From: Silvimonas soli
GTDB lineage: Bacteria > Pseudomonadota > Gammaproteobacteria > Burkholderiales > Chitinibacteraceae
Reading direction: 5' to 3'
Assembly: GCF_030035605.1 (NCBI RefSeq)
Contig: NZ_CP106736.1
Span: 2,046,001 to 2,110,000 of the forward strand
Length of the DNA: 64,000 nt
Part shown: piece by piece, positions 52,553-60,982 of the stretch
How the letters are laid out: every line of letters begins with the position of its first letter
How positions within the stretch are numbered: the stretch's first letter is position 1
Notes under the pieces: model-generated
Told to the model about the DNA's origin: nothing
The model's input: the letters and a program-made list of their open reading frames with translations, nothing else
Databases searched by the model: none
Position numbers and translations under genes: made by a program

Positions 52553-53132
52553 GACGATGGCAGCAGCGCGGAAGGGGTCTGGATCGTAACTGAAGCCCTA
52601 CTGCGCCGCAACATTGCACCTGATTTGTGTCGTGGCGGGCGGCGAGATAAGGGCGGCGGGCGTTTTGATAGATTTCTGACAGCCGTGGAAATCATCCAGC
52701 GGACCACGGACTCAATATGAGCCAGTGAATCGCACACCTGCCGGATATGCAAACCGAAAACAAAAAGGCCACTCCGCAGAGTGGACCAAGTGCTTGTATT
52801 TAATTGGTGTTAAAACTCCGTGCGGGCGTGGCCCAAAACGCAATCCAGCACGGCATTTCCTTATCTATGAATGTTTACCATGTTAGGAGTTAAAGATTAG
52901 GTGCTGCAGGTAGCTGAATGGTGGCTTGCCTTTGGCCGGTTGTTCTACGCCAAACCATTCCTGGCTCACTCCAAGCCCAGTACTAAAAGTCCTGTTCACT
53001 CGATATTCTCGTAATCAATCCTGGCTTCAGCATTTATCAATGCCGACAGCATGTGGCAACGCAACTACCAAGCCTATCGTTTCGCTTACACCAGTTGCTA
53101 TACAGGCCGTTTCAAGTCCAGACGGCCCGACC
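52553..53132. other. Left boundary region of the tRNA-Lys islet
   Basis: 580 bases. It contains the left 56-base direct repeat (52754-52809). The frame of the DUF4123 gene stays open back to 52926, with further possible starts (e.g. ATG 53040), but the extra sequence has no recognisable domain. It could be the worn end of a former upstream gene such as vgrG; that is a guess. Confidence 0.4.
52754..52809. repeat. Left direct repeat of the islet (attL-like)
   Basis: Nearly the same 56 bases as 58489-58544, in the same orientation: a CCGAAAA...AAAAAGGCCACTCCG hairpin block, then AAGTGCTTGTAT and TTGGTG. About 90% identical, with one compensated indel and four substitutions in the hairpin. The right copy contains the 3' CCA end of tRNA-Lys and its terminator, so this copy looks like the displaced or duplicated tRNA 3' flank. 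Confidence 0.7.
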
Positions 53133-54020
53133 ATGCAACTTGATATCCCCGCCCAGCGCAACCAGCCAACCCCCGACTTTGAACACCTGCATGAACTGAA
53201 TGAAACCGGCGAGCTTTATACGCTGGTCGATGCCGCCGCCGCACCGGAACAAGCCGACGAACTGGTTCACTTTCTCAAACGCGTTGGTGCAGTCAATCTG
53301 TTTGGTACGGCGCGTGAAGCCAACCACGAACAATATGTGGCGTGGATGGTACCCCCGGTCAGAGACCCGGACACCCGCCGTTATGTGCTTGAAACCTTTT
53401 ATACCCAGTCCTGGCGCGCACCGTTTGTGACCTGGCTCCAGTCCACACTACCACCCGACGAACTGGGCATGCGCCTGCAAAACCGCCTTAAAGCGTCGGT
53501 AATGGGCAGCGAAATGCTGCTGCGCTATTACGACCCGCGTGTGCTGCCCGGTCTCATGAAGGTCATGTACGGCAGGCAGCGCACACCTTGGCAGGCGCTG
53601 GGTACGCAGTGGCTTTATTTCGACCTGAGCCACAGGCTGCAAACCATTGAGCTGCCCGGAGCAACAGGGTATGACCCACACAGCTACACGCTGGTTTTTG
53701 ACGATACCCAGGCCGATGCGCTGATGGATATGTCAGAACTGGGCCAACTCATCAGTCATTGCTGCGACAACTACCCCGACACCTTCGGCGAGCTGTCGTT
53801 GCAAGACCGCCACGACACCGCCAACGCGGCCCGCCAGATAGCCCAGAAAACCGGGTTTAACGTGTTTGACGATTACGTACGGGTAACCCGACTCATGACC
53901 GCCCTGGGCGAAACAAGCCAGCTACCGGTCAACTGGGCGGCGCACCTGAAACGCATTCATGACGGCGAAATGACCTGGCAGCAACTCCCCGCATTGCCCA
54001 GCCAGGAGCAAGCACGATGA
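53133..54020 (+). CDS. DUF4123 type VI secretion adaptor/chaperone
   Basis: 295 residues. ELYTLVDAAAAPEQADELV opens the DUF4123 domain, and the middle holds FVTWLQSTLPPDELGMRLQNR and LRYYDPRVLPGLMKVM, the conserved core with the RYYDPR box. DUF4123 proteins (Tap/TEC type) load a specific effector onto VgrG for type VI secretion. Start ATG 53133 is chosen by domain position; earlier ATGs are possible. It overlaps the next gene by 4 bases, so adaptor, immunity and effector form one transcription unit. No VgrG is adjacent. Confidence 0.87.
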   Translation: MQLDIPAQRNQPTPDFEHLHELNETGELYTLVDAAAAPEQADELVHFLKRVGAVNLFGTAREANHEQYVAWMVPPVRDPDTRRYVLETFYTQSWRAPFVTWLQSTLPPDELGMRLQNRLKASVMGSEMLLRYYDPRVLPGLMKVMYGRQRTPWQALGTQWLYFDLSHRLQTIELPGATGYDPHSYTLVFDDTQADALMDMSELGQLISHCCDNYPDTFGELSLQDRHDTANAARQIAQKTGFNVFDDYVRVTRLMTALGETSQLPVNWAAHLKRIHDGEMTWQQLPALPSQEQAR

Positions 54021-54538
54021 AGCCGCGCCACCTCTTGTTACCTGCGTTGCTGGCGCTGGCGGCTGCATTACTGACCGGCTGCGGCAGCACGTTTTACGGC
54101 CATCCACCCGCCAGCCCGCAAGTAACCGATACCGCCTCCGCCCCGGATGGCCCTTCACTGATGATGGTGCCCATCAACCATTACGGGCGCTATGCCGACT
54201 CAGTTTTTGTCGACAAATATTGGGCGGGAAATGTCACCAGGCAACATGAAGACGGCACCCCGGCTGGTGGCGGCAAAGCCGTGTGCTGCTACCAGGGTTA
54301 CAAAGACTGGAGCAAACCGGTCAAGGTACGCTGGGTTTGGGGCTATGAGCGCGATAAACAGACGAAACAGATTGTGCGCGAAAGCGAGTGGCACGAAGCC
54401 ATGGTGAAGCTACCAAGCCAGCCACGCAGCGCCCCGGACCCGCTCGATAGTGACGCCTATCTATGCATCATCCTGCGCGACCGCGACAAGGTAGAGCTGG
54501 CTTATTCACGCACCAGCACCGGGTGTGCTGACAAATAA
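54017..54538 (+). CDS. DUF3304 lipoprotein, probable Tle1 immunity protein (copy 1)
   Basis: 173 residues with a normal lipoprotein signal (LLLPALLALAAALLTGC, lipobox LTGC, Cys22) and a DUF3304 body: SLMMVPINHYGRYADSVFVD, a paired Cys segment (AVCCYQGYKDW) and YLCIILRDRDKVELAYS. DUF3304 lipoproteins accompany Tle1-type lipase effectors and protect the producer in the periplasm. Begins in the ATGA overlap with the adaptor gene. About two thirds of the body matches the chimera downstream. Confidence 0.83.
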   Translation: MKPRHLLLPALLALAAALLTGCGSTFYGHPPASPQVTDTASAPDGPSLMMVPINHYGRYADSVFVDKYWAGNVTRQHEDGTPAGGGKAVCCYQGYKDWSKPVKVRWVWGYERDKQTKQIVRESEWHEAMVKLPSQPRSAPDPLDSDAYLCIILRDRDKVELAYSRTSTGCADK

Positions 54539-54557
54539 ACTCACGGGATACATGGCC

Positions 54558-55208
54558 ATGACCATAAGACAAGCTGGTACCCCAGTCACCGATACCGAAC
54601 TGGCCGCCGCTGCTGAAGAAAATATCCATGTTCGCACCAACCGCGAAGAGGGCTGGCGACAGACCGTCACCAACAAGGCCGACAAGTTCAAGTGCCGCTT
54701 GTTTTCCGTTCCGTTGCTACTGGCACTGTCTGCGGGGTTGCTCAGCGGCTGCGGCAGCACGTTTTACGACCATCCACCCACCGGCTCGCAAGTAGCAGAT
54801 AACGGCCCAGCCCCGGATGGGCCCTCGCTGATGATGGTGCCCATCAACCATTACGAGCGCTATGCGGTCGATATTCTGGTTGGCAAAAACTGGGCAGGTG
54901 ATGCTAACGAACCACACGAGGATGGCAGGCCGTCAGGTGGTGGTGGCGCAGCGTGTTGTTACGCAGGGTACAAGGACTGGACCAAACCGGTCAGGGTTCG
55001 CTGGAAATGGGGTAGTGAGGTTGACCCTCAAACCAAAGCAGTAACTAAAGAACGTGAGCCCCACGACATCTGGGTAAAGCTGCCTGGCCCGATACACGAC
55101 GACCCCGACCCAAGCAAAGATGAAGCGTATCTATGCGTCATCCTGCGCGACCGCGACACGGTTGAGCTTGCGTATTCCCCAGTTGGTAGCGGCTGCGCCA
55201 ACAAATAA
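54558..55208 (+). CDS. Effector-immunity chimera: Tle1 N-terminus fused to DUF3304 lipoprotein
   Basis: 216 residues. Residues 1-49 (MTIRQAGTPVTDTELA ... KCRLF) match the first 49 of the Tle1 effector downstream at 43 of 49 positions. From residue 50 the product continues as a DUF3304 immunity protein: VPLLLALSAGLLSGC (lipobox Cys65), then SLMMVPINHYERYAVDILVG and YLCVILRDRDTVELAYS. The lipoprotein signal is thus buried behind a 49-residue effector piece. The junction falls at a shared CTG/TTG-TTT. It looks like a deletion between tandem tle1-tli1 units. The start matches that of tle1. Confidence 0.82.
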   Translation: MTIRQAGTPVTDTELAAAAEENIHVRTNREEGWRQTVTNKADKFKCRLFSVPLLLALSAGLLSGCGSTFYDHPPTGSQVADNGPAPDGPSLMMVPINHYERYAVDILVGKNWAGDANEPHEDGRPSGGGGAACCYAGYKDWTKPVRVRWKWGSEVDPQTKAVTKEREPHDIWVKLPGPIHDDPDPSKDEAYLCVILRDRDTVELAYSPVGSGCANK

Positions 55209-55225
55209 TCCAAAGAGCATTCATC

Positions 55226-56818
55226 ATGACAATCAGACAAGCCGGTGCACCCGTTACCGATGCGGAACTGGCCGCAGCCGCTGACGAAAATATTCTTGTT
55301 CGCACCAACCGCGAAGAGGGCTGGCGGCAGACCGTCGCGGACAAGGCCGACAAGTTCAAGTGCCGCCTGTTTCCCAAAGTGGCCTTTTTCTTTGACGGCA
55401 CCAGCAACAACATGGATATCGAACTGAAAAAGGAAGCGTCGAAACAGGAGCTGACCAATATTGCCACGTTGTATCGGTCGGCTATTAATGAGAAGGAAAG
55501 GGAGGCCTTTCCGCGTTATTTTTCCGGTGTAGGCACGCCCTTCAAGGTCGACCAGCCGTTAGATGGGTTTGGCAGCTTCAGTGACGATACGGGCGGCAAT
55601 CTTGGTCTGGGCTTTGGCGCGGGTGGTGACTTGCGCGTCCGGGCGGCCCGCATGGAACTGTGCCGTATTGTCACACGTGAATATAGCGACTCCAAGCCGA
55701 TAGAATTTATTACCCTGTCCATATTCGGTTTCTCTCGCGGAGCAACTATCGCTCGCGCTTTTTTGCAGCAGTTGATGGAAAAAGACTGCACCAGCGTCAA
55801 AGACGGGTTGGGATTGAAGATTAAGGGCCGTGACCCGGTACGGCTACGTATCAACTTTATGGGGCTATTTGATACGGTGGCCTCGGTCGGTGCGCCTGGT
55901 GCCCACCGGGGTTACGCCAGCAAACTGGCGATACCGCGAGAAGTAGAACGCTGCCTGCATCTGGTCTCTGCGCATGAGGTACGCAAGGCGTTCCCGCTGG
56001 ACTCGGTACGGGTCGGCCAGACTTGCCCAGGCAATTGTGACGAAGTGGTTTACCCTGGTGTTCATTGCGACGTGGGTGGCGGTTATTCCAGCGACGCTCA
56101 AGGGCGAGACAACCAGCTCTCCCGCATTCCGCTGCGCGAGATGTATAAGGCCGCGCTTGAGGCTGGGGTCATGCTGACCCCATTTGCACGCTTGAAAAAC
56201 GACGTGCAAATGCACTTCACTTTACCGCCAGATTCCCCTGTAGCTGCTAACTACAATGCCTATATGGGCGCACTACCCAACGGGGGAGAAGGCCTGGAAA
56301 ACCTTATTCAGGCCCACCGTGCACCGTTCTTCCGTTACCGCCGTCTGGTGACTGAGGCACGCAATCGTATGTATTTGCTTGGCAGCTTGGGGCAGGCCGT
56401 ACCCGCCAGCGTGTATGAGGGCATGTCACCTGCCGCAGAAAAAGCCAACCTGCCTGACCAGCAGTGGCGCGACAACATGTCGGCACCCCAGGTAGAACAG
56501 GCGCAGCAGCTTATTGCCGCGCAAAAACAACTGGAAAACCGGGTGCAATACCTGCGCAACCCGCAAGCCGAAGAGGTAAACCAGCGACCCGGCCCGCGTG
56601 CACTGACTGATTATGAAACGAAGTTACTGGCTGCCTGGGATGACCCTGCGCCGGTGCCCATGACGATATATCGTTTCATGAGCCAGCACGTACACGACTC
56701 GGTAGCTCACTTCAGCGGCTGGCCCTGTGCACTACATGACCAGCGAGGGCTTTACAGCGATAGCCTGCGCACAGATGCGCTCTACAACCCAGGCAAGAAC
56801 CCCACCATATTGGTGTAG
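55226..56818 (+). CDS. Type VI lipase effector, Tle1 family (DUF2235)
   Basis: 530 residues of the DUF2235 alpha/beta hydrolase family. VAFFFDGTSNNMD opens the domain, SIFGFSRGATIARAF has the GxSxG nucleophile (Ser170), and MGLFDTVASVG and YPGVHCDVGGGYS carry the conserved acidic residues. A His near SQHVHDSVAH (about residue 490) may complete the triad. Tle1 enzymes are phospholipases delivered into rival cells. The first 49 residues precede the hydrolase fold and recur in the upstream chimera, so they may be the loading segment. Confidence 0.88.
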   Translation: MTIRQAGAPVTDAELAAAADENILVRTNREEGWRQTVADKADKFKCRLFPKVAFFFDGTSNNMDIELKKEASKQELTNIATLYRSAINEKEREAFPRYFSGVGTPFKVDQPLDGFGSFSDDTGGNLGLGFGAGGDLRVRAARMELCRIVTREYSDSKPIEFITLSIFGFSRGATIARAFLQQLMEKDCTSVKDGLGLKIKGRDPVRLRINFMGLFDTVASVGAPGAHRGYASKLAIPREVERCLHLVSAHEVRKAFPLDSVRVGQTCPGNCDEVVYPGVHCDVGGGYSSDAQGRDNQLSRIPLREMYKAALEAGVMLTPFARLKNDVQMHFTLPPDSPVAANYNAYMGALPNGGEGLENLIQAHRAPFFRYRRLVTEARNRMYLLGSLGQAVPASVYEGMSPAAEKANLPDQQWRDNMSAPQVEQAQQLIAAQKQLENRVQYLRNPQAEEVNQRPGPRALTDYETKLLAAWDDPAPVPMTIYRFMSQHVHDSVAHFSGWPCALHDQRGLYSDSLRTDALYNPGKNPTILV

Positions 56819-56947
56819 CCCTGTAGCCGGGTGCCCGTCTCTGATTAATGTATCGGGCATCTGCTGGCGCTGTTTACCGGACCAGCCCACCAGCGTTTTG
56901 CCATAATCAAGGCTTGGGGCGATACCCCGGCATGACAGGGCGACAAC

Positions 56948-57639
56948 ATGGCAGCAGGCAGAAAAACCGACACACGACCGCGTGATATTCCAGCCCCGCC
57001 CGCGAGCCAAGCCCCAAATGCGCCCTCAAGCTCGCCTGCGGGGGCGCTGCAGGTCGTACGCCAACCGGGTGAAGAAACACCATGGCGATGGCCCGCACCG
57101 CCGCCAGCGCCGTTGTACGCGGTACGGCGGCAGGCTGTGAGTTCGGCAAACCGCTCTTTGGCGCGGGTATCGACCCGACCGCCTACATGGGCCTGCTTCA
57201 GCGGCAGGCCGACGCGGTAAAGGCGGGCGATATGTCAGGCGTTGAAACCATGCTGATGACCCAAGCCAATACGCTGGACATGGTTTTCAACCGCTTGGCT
57301 ATGCAGGCCATTCAAAGCCCGCTCATGCAGCAAATGGATACGCTACTGCGGCTGGCGCTCAAGGCACAGTCACAATGCCGCTCCACCCTGGAAGCACTGG
57401 CCGACATCAAGAACCCGCGCCCGGTAGCGTTCGTGAAACAGGCTAACATCGCCCACGGCCCGCAACAGGTGAACAATGCCCCGCCCCAAGGCACCGCTAC
57501 GAGTGAACGCGCCCAGGCTGGCGCTGATGGTGGCGTAGCGTTCGCGCACGGAAAAATGGAAAAAATATCAAACGAACTATCAGGAGTTGGTCGTGAGTTA
57601 TCAACGAAGGGCAGAACACGGCGCTTCCGTAACACATAG
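56948..57639 (+). pseudogene. Phage-type gene, frameshifted
   Basis: Frame A (56948 to about 57080) gives a Pro/Ala-rich N-terminus ending RQPGEETP; frame B (from 57082) continues MAMARTAASAVVRG, then TQANTLDMVFNRLAMQAI and LKAQSQCRSTLEALADIKNP and QANIAHGPQQVNN. In related phage and integrative-element proteins I recall, GETP...AMARAA is continuous and leads into the KAQSQCRATLE block, so one base appears to be missing near 57080. Frame B alone could still be translated from ATG 57082 (185 codons). Confidence 0.6.
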
Positions 57640-57719
57640 CCAACCGTAAAAAACCGTTCAAACCGTCTGCCGATGACGGACCGTTTTATCAGCTATCAAG
57701 GCCATGTGTATTGCGCAAC

Positions 57720-58040
57720 CTATTTGCATTTCACAAAGAGGTTACGCGTTACCATCATTCCTGATTGTGAAACGACCCCACCAGATGCCGAGACAGAGTC
57801 GGCGGTGTATCCACCCGTTGTCGTTGAGAAAGGGGCCGCCTCGCCTTGCTGGGTGAGCACGATATACCCCCTTGAGCCACAAATTTCACCGGCCTTTTCG
57901 ATGCAGGCACCGAAATTCTGAACGGTTCCGTCACAGCTTATGTTGTAACCCTTTGAACCATCTGCCAGATGTACCTCTTTGGAGGTCGCGCAGCCGGTAA
58001 AAATGAGAAGGGCAATAGATGCAAATGCCAGACGAGCCAT
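57720..58040 (-). CDS. Small lipoprotein (106 aa)
   Basis: Starts MARLAFASIALLIFTGC (lipobox FTGC, Cys17), then GYNISCDGTVQNFGACIEKAGEICGSRGY with three Cys and a C-terminal RNLFVKC. It is a cysteine-rich exported lipoprotein of a type often left as hypothetical. Opposite in strand to the rest of the islet. Function unknown; a cargo or immunity role is possible but unsupported. Confidence 0.65.
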   Translation of the reverse strand: MARLAFASIALLIFTGCATSKEVHLADGSKGYNISCDGTVQNFGACIEKAGEICGSRGYIVLTQQGEAAPFSTTTGGYTADSVSASGGVVSQSGMMVTRNLFVKCK

Positions 58041-58164
58041 GTTGATTTCCTTTCCTCGCGGTGCTGTAGATTATTGATAGTCACCGATAAGAAAAAATGG
58101 AAAATAGTTTCAGACGCGCGACAATATATTTTCCGATGCGCTGAAAAGTTAAGTAGGAAAAAGC

Positions 58165-58380
58165 ATGAGCTACCAGCGAACGCCGGAACACCGGGCCTTG
58201 CGTGCAGCGTTAATCCAGCAATGGAAGCCATGGCAGAACGCCACAGGGCCGCAGACAGCGACCGGCAAACAGACAAGTGCCCGCAATGCCTGGAAACATG
58301 GCATGCGCTCTCGGGCGATACAGGATGAACTGCGCACGCTGCGGGCGCTGGTTCGGTCGTGTGCAGGCCGGTTAGCCTGA
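58165..58380 (+). CDS. Phage-associated small protein (71 aa)
   Basis: Reads MSYQRTPEHRALRAALIQQW, then KPWQNATGPQTATGKQTSAR and NAWKHGMRSR. The GPxTxxGKxxxxxNAWKHG pattern is a family regularly found near phage terminase genes in proteobacteria. AGGAAA lies upstream of the ATG. It is probably a leftover of the element that brought the islet. Function unknown. Confidence 0.65.
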   Translation: MSYQRTPEHRALRAALIQQWKPWQNATGPQTATGKQTSARNAWKHGMRSRAIQDELRTLRALVRSCAGRLA

Positions 58381-58488
58381 CCCCGGCCACCCCACCCAAG
58401 CCGCCAAACTTACGTGGCGGCTTTTTTCTGGCAGTCGCGTTTGCGCTTTGTGGCTACCGGAAAAGCCTACACAGTGCCTACACAAACG

Positions 58489-58544
58489 CCGAAAAACAAA
58501 AAGGCCACTCCGAGGAGTGGCCTAAGTGCTTGTATCTATTGGTG
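58489..58544. repeat. Right direct repeat of the islet (attR-like)
   Basis: 56 bases that match 52754-52809 in the same orientation. This copy spans the tRNA-Lys transcription terminator and the last bases of the tRNA (CCA end plus discriminator), consistent with integration at a tRNA 3' end. Confidence 0.7.
58498..58522 (-). terminator. Terminator of tRNA-Lys
   Basis: On the minus strand GGCCACTCC pairs with GGAGTGGCC (58503-58522), followed by a run of five T (58498-58502). It lies 17 bases downstream of the tRNA 3' end. Confidence 0.85.
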
Positions 58545-58615
58545 GGTTGTGAGTGGCTCGAACACTCGACCTACGGATTAAGAGTCCGCTGCTCTACCAA
58601 CTGAGCTAACAACCC
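58540..58615 (-). tRNA. tRNA-Lys (anticodon CTT), CCA encoded
   Basis: 76 nucleotides including CCA. The acceptor stem GGGTTGT pairs with ACAACCC, followed by discriminator A and genomic CCA. D-arm TAGCTCAGTTGGTAGAGC, anticodon loop CTCTTAA (anticodon CTT, reading AAG), and T-arm GTTCGAGCC loop are all standard. The 3' end lies inside the islet's right direct repeat. Confidence 0.95.
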
Positions 58616-58674
58616 AACGAGGCCGCAATATTATATATGGCCTTAAAAGCTGTCAAGCACCGGGCCGTACTTTT

Positions 58675-59616
58675 TTACAGTTTGATGGCAGGCATGGCGG
58701 TGGTCGGGATGATGGCGCCGCGGTGCTGGATGACGGTGCCGGCCAGTGTGTTGCCGGTGGCGGCAGCTTGTTCCGGGGTATGCCCGGTGAGACGTGCAGC
58801 CACGTAGCCGGCACCAAACGAATCGCCTGCAGCGGTGGTATCAACCACTTTGGCGACGCGAGTCGGCGGGATAGATTGAGGTTGCTGGTTCACAACGCGG
58901 ACCACAGTGTCGTTGCCGCCTTGTTTGACCACGACCTCGGGTACCGGCAACGCCAGCGCTGCGGCCAGTGCGGTTTGTGCGTGGGTGCCTGGCGGGAGCA
59001 TGGCAATTTCGTCGTCCAGGGTGATCAGGGCGATATCGCAGCCCTCATAGGCGCGGCGATACCATTGACGGGCCTGGTCTGCCCCTTGCCACAAGCGTGG
59101 ACGATAGTTGTTGTCGAAGATGACCTTGCCGCCATTGGCCCGCACTTTGGCGGCGGCGCTCAGCAAGCGTTCGCGGCCAGCATCGGGCAGGATGGCCAGG
59201 CTGATGCCGCTGAAATACAGCACATCCAGTTGATCCAGCGTTTGTTCAAGCGGAGTCTCTGCGGCAGCAAAATACGCTTTGGCAGCACTGGTGTCGCGCC
59301 AATAGCTGAAATGGCGTTCGCCATCGGGATCAACCTGGATCATATACAAGCCAGGCACTCGGCCTGCCAGGCGTTGCACCAGACCGGTCTGGATGCCCTC
59401 CGCCTGCCACGCCTGCAGCATGGCTTCGCTGTGCGGGTCATCGCCTAAAGCGGTGACGTAATTGACTTGTACGCCGTGCGTTTGCAGCAGGCGGGACAAA
59501 TATACGGCGGTGTTGAGTGTGTCGCCACCAAAGGTGCGGCGCAGCAGGCCGCTCCCTTCTTCCTGCAGTTCAATCATGCATTCACCGATCAAGGCAATGC
59601 GTTGCGGGGAACTCAT
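58675..59616 (-). CDS. PfkB-family sugar kinase (2-dehydro-3-deoxygluconokinase-like)
   Basis: 313 residues of the ribokinase fold: GGDTLNTAVYLSRLL substrate motif near the start, FDNNYRPRLW in the middle, and the C-terminal DTTAAGDSFGAGYVA with the catalytic Asp and anion hole. The GGDTLNTAVY form is typical of KdgK, which phosphorylates KDG. It lies next to an ABC importer and an arabinofuranosidase on the same strand, so a related sugar or sugar acid is the likely substrate. Confidence 0.85.
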   Translation of the reverse strand: MSSPQRIALIGECMIELQEEGSGLLRRTFGGDTLNTAVYLSRLLQTHGVQVNYVTALGDDPHSEAMLQAWQAEGIQTGLVQRLAGRVPGLYMIQVDPDGERHFSYWRDTSAAKAYFAAAETPLEQTLDQLDVLYFSGISLAILPDAGRERLLSAAAKVRANGGKVIFDNNYRPRLWQGADQARQWYRRAYEGCDIALITLDDEIAMLPPGTHAQTALAAALALPVPEVVVKQGGNDTVVRVVNQQPQSIPPTRVAKVVDTTAAGDSFGAGYVAARLTGHTPEQAAATGNTLAGTVIQHRGAIIPTTAMPAIKL

Positions 59617-59890
59617 CGGGTGCTTCCTTGTTTATTGGAACGACTGACCAGTATTCGTCCGGGGAACCCGGCTGCCATGCAGCTAACCCTGTCTGTGATT
59701 TGGGTTAACCAATGCGTAATTATCCACGCGTTTGCGACGTTGGGTGCTGCGCGAGGGCAATACTGGGCGTTTCTGACTTGCTTTTCTGTATTTTGGGGTA
59801 CGCGATTTGAGAAATGCGAATGCCAGGCCAAACAGATGATCTTGCCCTCTGTTGCGCCTGGCATTTGCTGCGATGGAGTGAGATGCGTAG
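59617..59890. other. Gap between the kinase and ABC ATPase genes
   Basis: 274 bases. An imperfect palindrome TTGGGTTAACCAA lies near 59698-59710 and may be an operator for the kinase gene (promoter on the minus strand). The hairpin at 59816-59868 ends the ATPase transcript. Confidence 0.4.
59816..59868 (-). terminator. Long hairpin downstream of the ABC ATPase gene
   Basis: 13-bp stem with one G-U pair (59816-59828 with 59856-59868, core AATGCCAGGC/GCCTGGCATT), continued inward by a CAACAG/CTGTTTG helix. It follows the ATPase stop on the minus strand. The downstream T content is modest. Confidence 0.65.
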
Positions 59891-60982
59891 TTATCCGGGC
59901 CGATTCAATGCATTGCCATCTGTTCCAAACCAGATGGCTTTTCCCGGCACGGGTTGCAAGAACACAGATTCGCCGGCGAGCGGGGTAGGTAAATCAGGAG
60001 AAATTTTTACGGTGATGCGCGTGCCATCTTGCGCGGCGGTATGCAGTAGCAAAGCGTCACCCAGGTTCTCGGTGAGTTCCACATTCGCCGCCAGCCCTTG
60101 ATCTGGCGTAACCAGGCGCCAATGGTCTGGCCGCACTGCGAGCGTAGCTGCCTGGCCAAAGCCTTCCGGCAAGGCGATGCCCTCAATGTTCAGTTTCTGC
60201 CCGCCGGCGGTCGTCGCCAGATTACCTTGGCGGGTTGCTTCGACATGGGTACATGGCAGGAGATTGATCTTGGGCGAGCCCAGAAACCCGGCCACGAAGG
60301 TATTGCGCGGCGCGTTGTAGAGTTCAGTCGGCGTGCCGATCTGTTCCAGATAGCCATCGTTGAACACAGCAATCCGGTCGCCCAGCGTCATGGCTTCTAC
60401 CTGATCGTGGGTGACGTAAACCATGGTCGTTCCAAGCTCTTTATGCAGCCGAGCCAGTTCCATGCGCATTTGCACACGCAAAGCAGCGTCCAGATTGGAC
60501 AACGGTTCGTCAAACAAAAACACCTTGGGCTCACGCACGATGGCGCGACCGATGGCCACACGCTGCCTTTGCCCGCCGGAAAGCGCGCCGGGTTTGCGGG
60601 CCAGCAGGCGGGTAATGTCGAGCACCTCGGCGGCACGCCGCACTGCGCGGTCTATCTCGGCGGCAGGTACTTTGGCCATCTTCAGCGCAAAGCCCATGTT
60701 TTCGGCGACGGTCATATGCGGATAGAGGGCGTAGCTCTGGAACACCATGGCAATACCGCGCTGCGCCGCTGGCAAATTGTTGGCCAGTTTCCCTTCAATT
60801 TCCAGCGTGCCGGAGGTGATGTCTTCCAGACCGGCAATCATCCGCAACAAGGTAGATTTGCCGCAACCGGATGGCCCGACAAACACCACGAATTCGCCCT
60901 GTTTTACTTCCATATCCAGGCCTTTGATGACATGGGTGGTATCAAAGCTTTTGCGCAGATTGCGCATCACCAAGCTAGCCAT
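59891..60982 (-). CDS. Sugar ABC transporter ATP-binding protein (MalK/UgpC type)
   Basis: 363 residues. Walker A GPSGCGKST (about 37-45), Q-loop, signature LSGGQRQRVAIGR, Walker B VFLFDEPLSNLDA and the H-loop VTHDQVEAM, then a C-terminal TOBE-type regulatory domain. It energises the sugar importer whose permeases are encoded upstream, and overlaps the GH127 gene by 8 bases. MalK-type ATPases can serve several CUT1 importers. Confidence 0.93.
   Translation of the reverse strand: MASLVMRNLRKSFDTTHVIKGLDMEVKQGEFVVFVGPSGCGKSTLLRMIAGLEDITSGTLEIEGKLANNLPAAQRGIAMVFQSYALYPHMTVAENMGFALKMAKVPAAEIDRAVRRAAEVLDITRLLARKPGALSGGQRQRVAIGRAIVREPKVFLFDEPLSNLDAALRVQMRMELARLHKELGTTMVYVTHDQVEAMTLGDRIAVFNDGYLEQIGTPTELYNAPRNTFVAGFLGSPKINLLPCTHVEATRQGNLATTAGGQKLNIEGIALPEGFGQAATLAVRPDHWRLVTPDQGLAANVELTENLGDALLLHTAAQDGTRITVKISPDLPTPLAGESVFLQPVPGKAIWFGTDGNALNRPG

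Noticed and set aside
57070..57090. Programmed -1 frameshift in the phage-type gene
   Set aside because: No X XXY YYZ slippery heptamer is in frame at the junction; a one-base indel is simpler.
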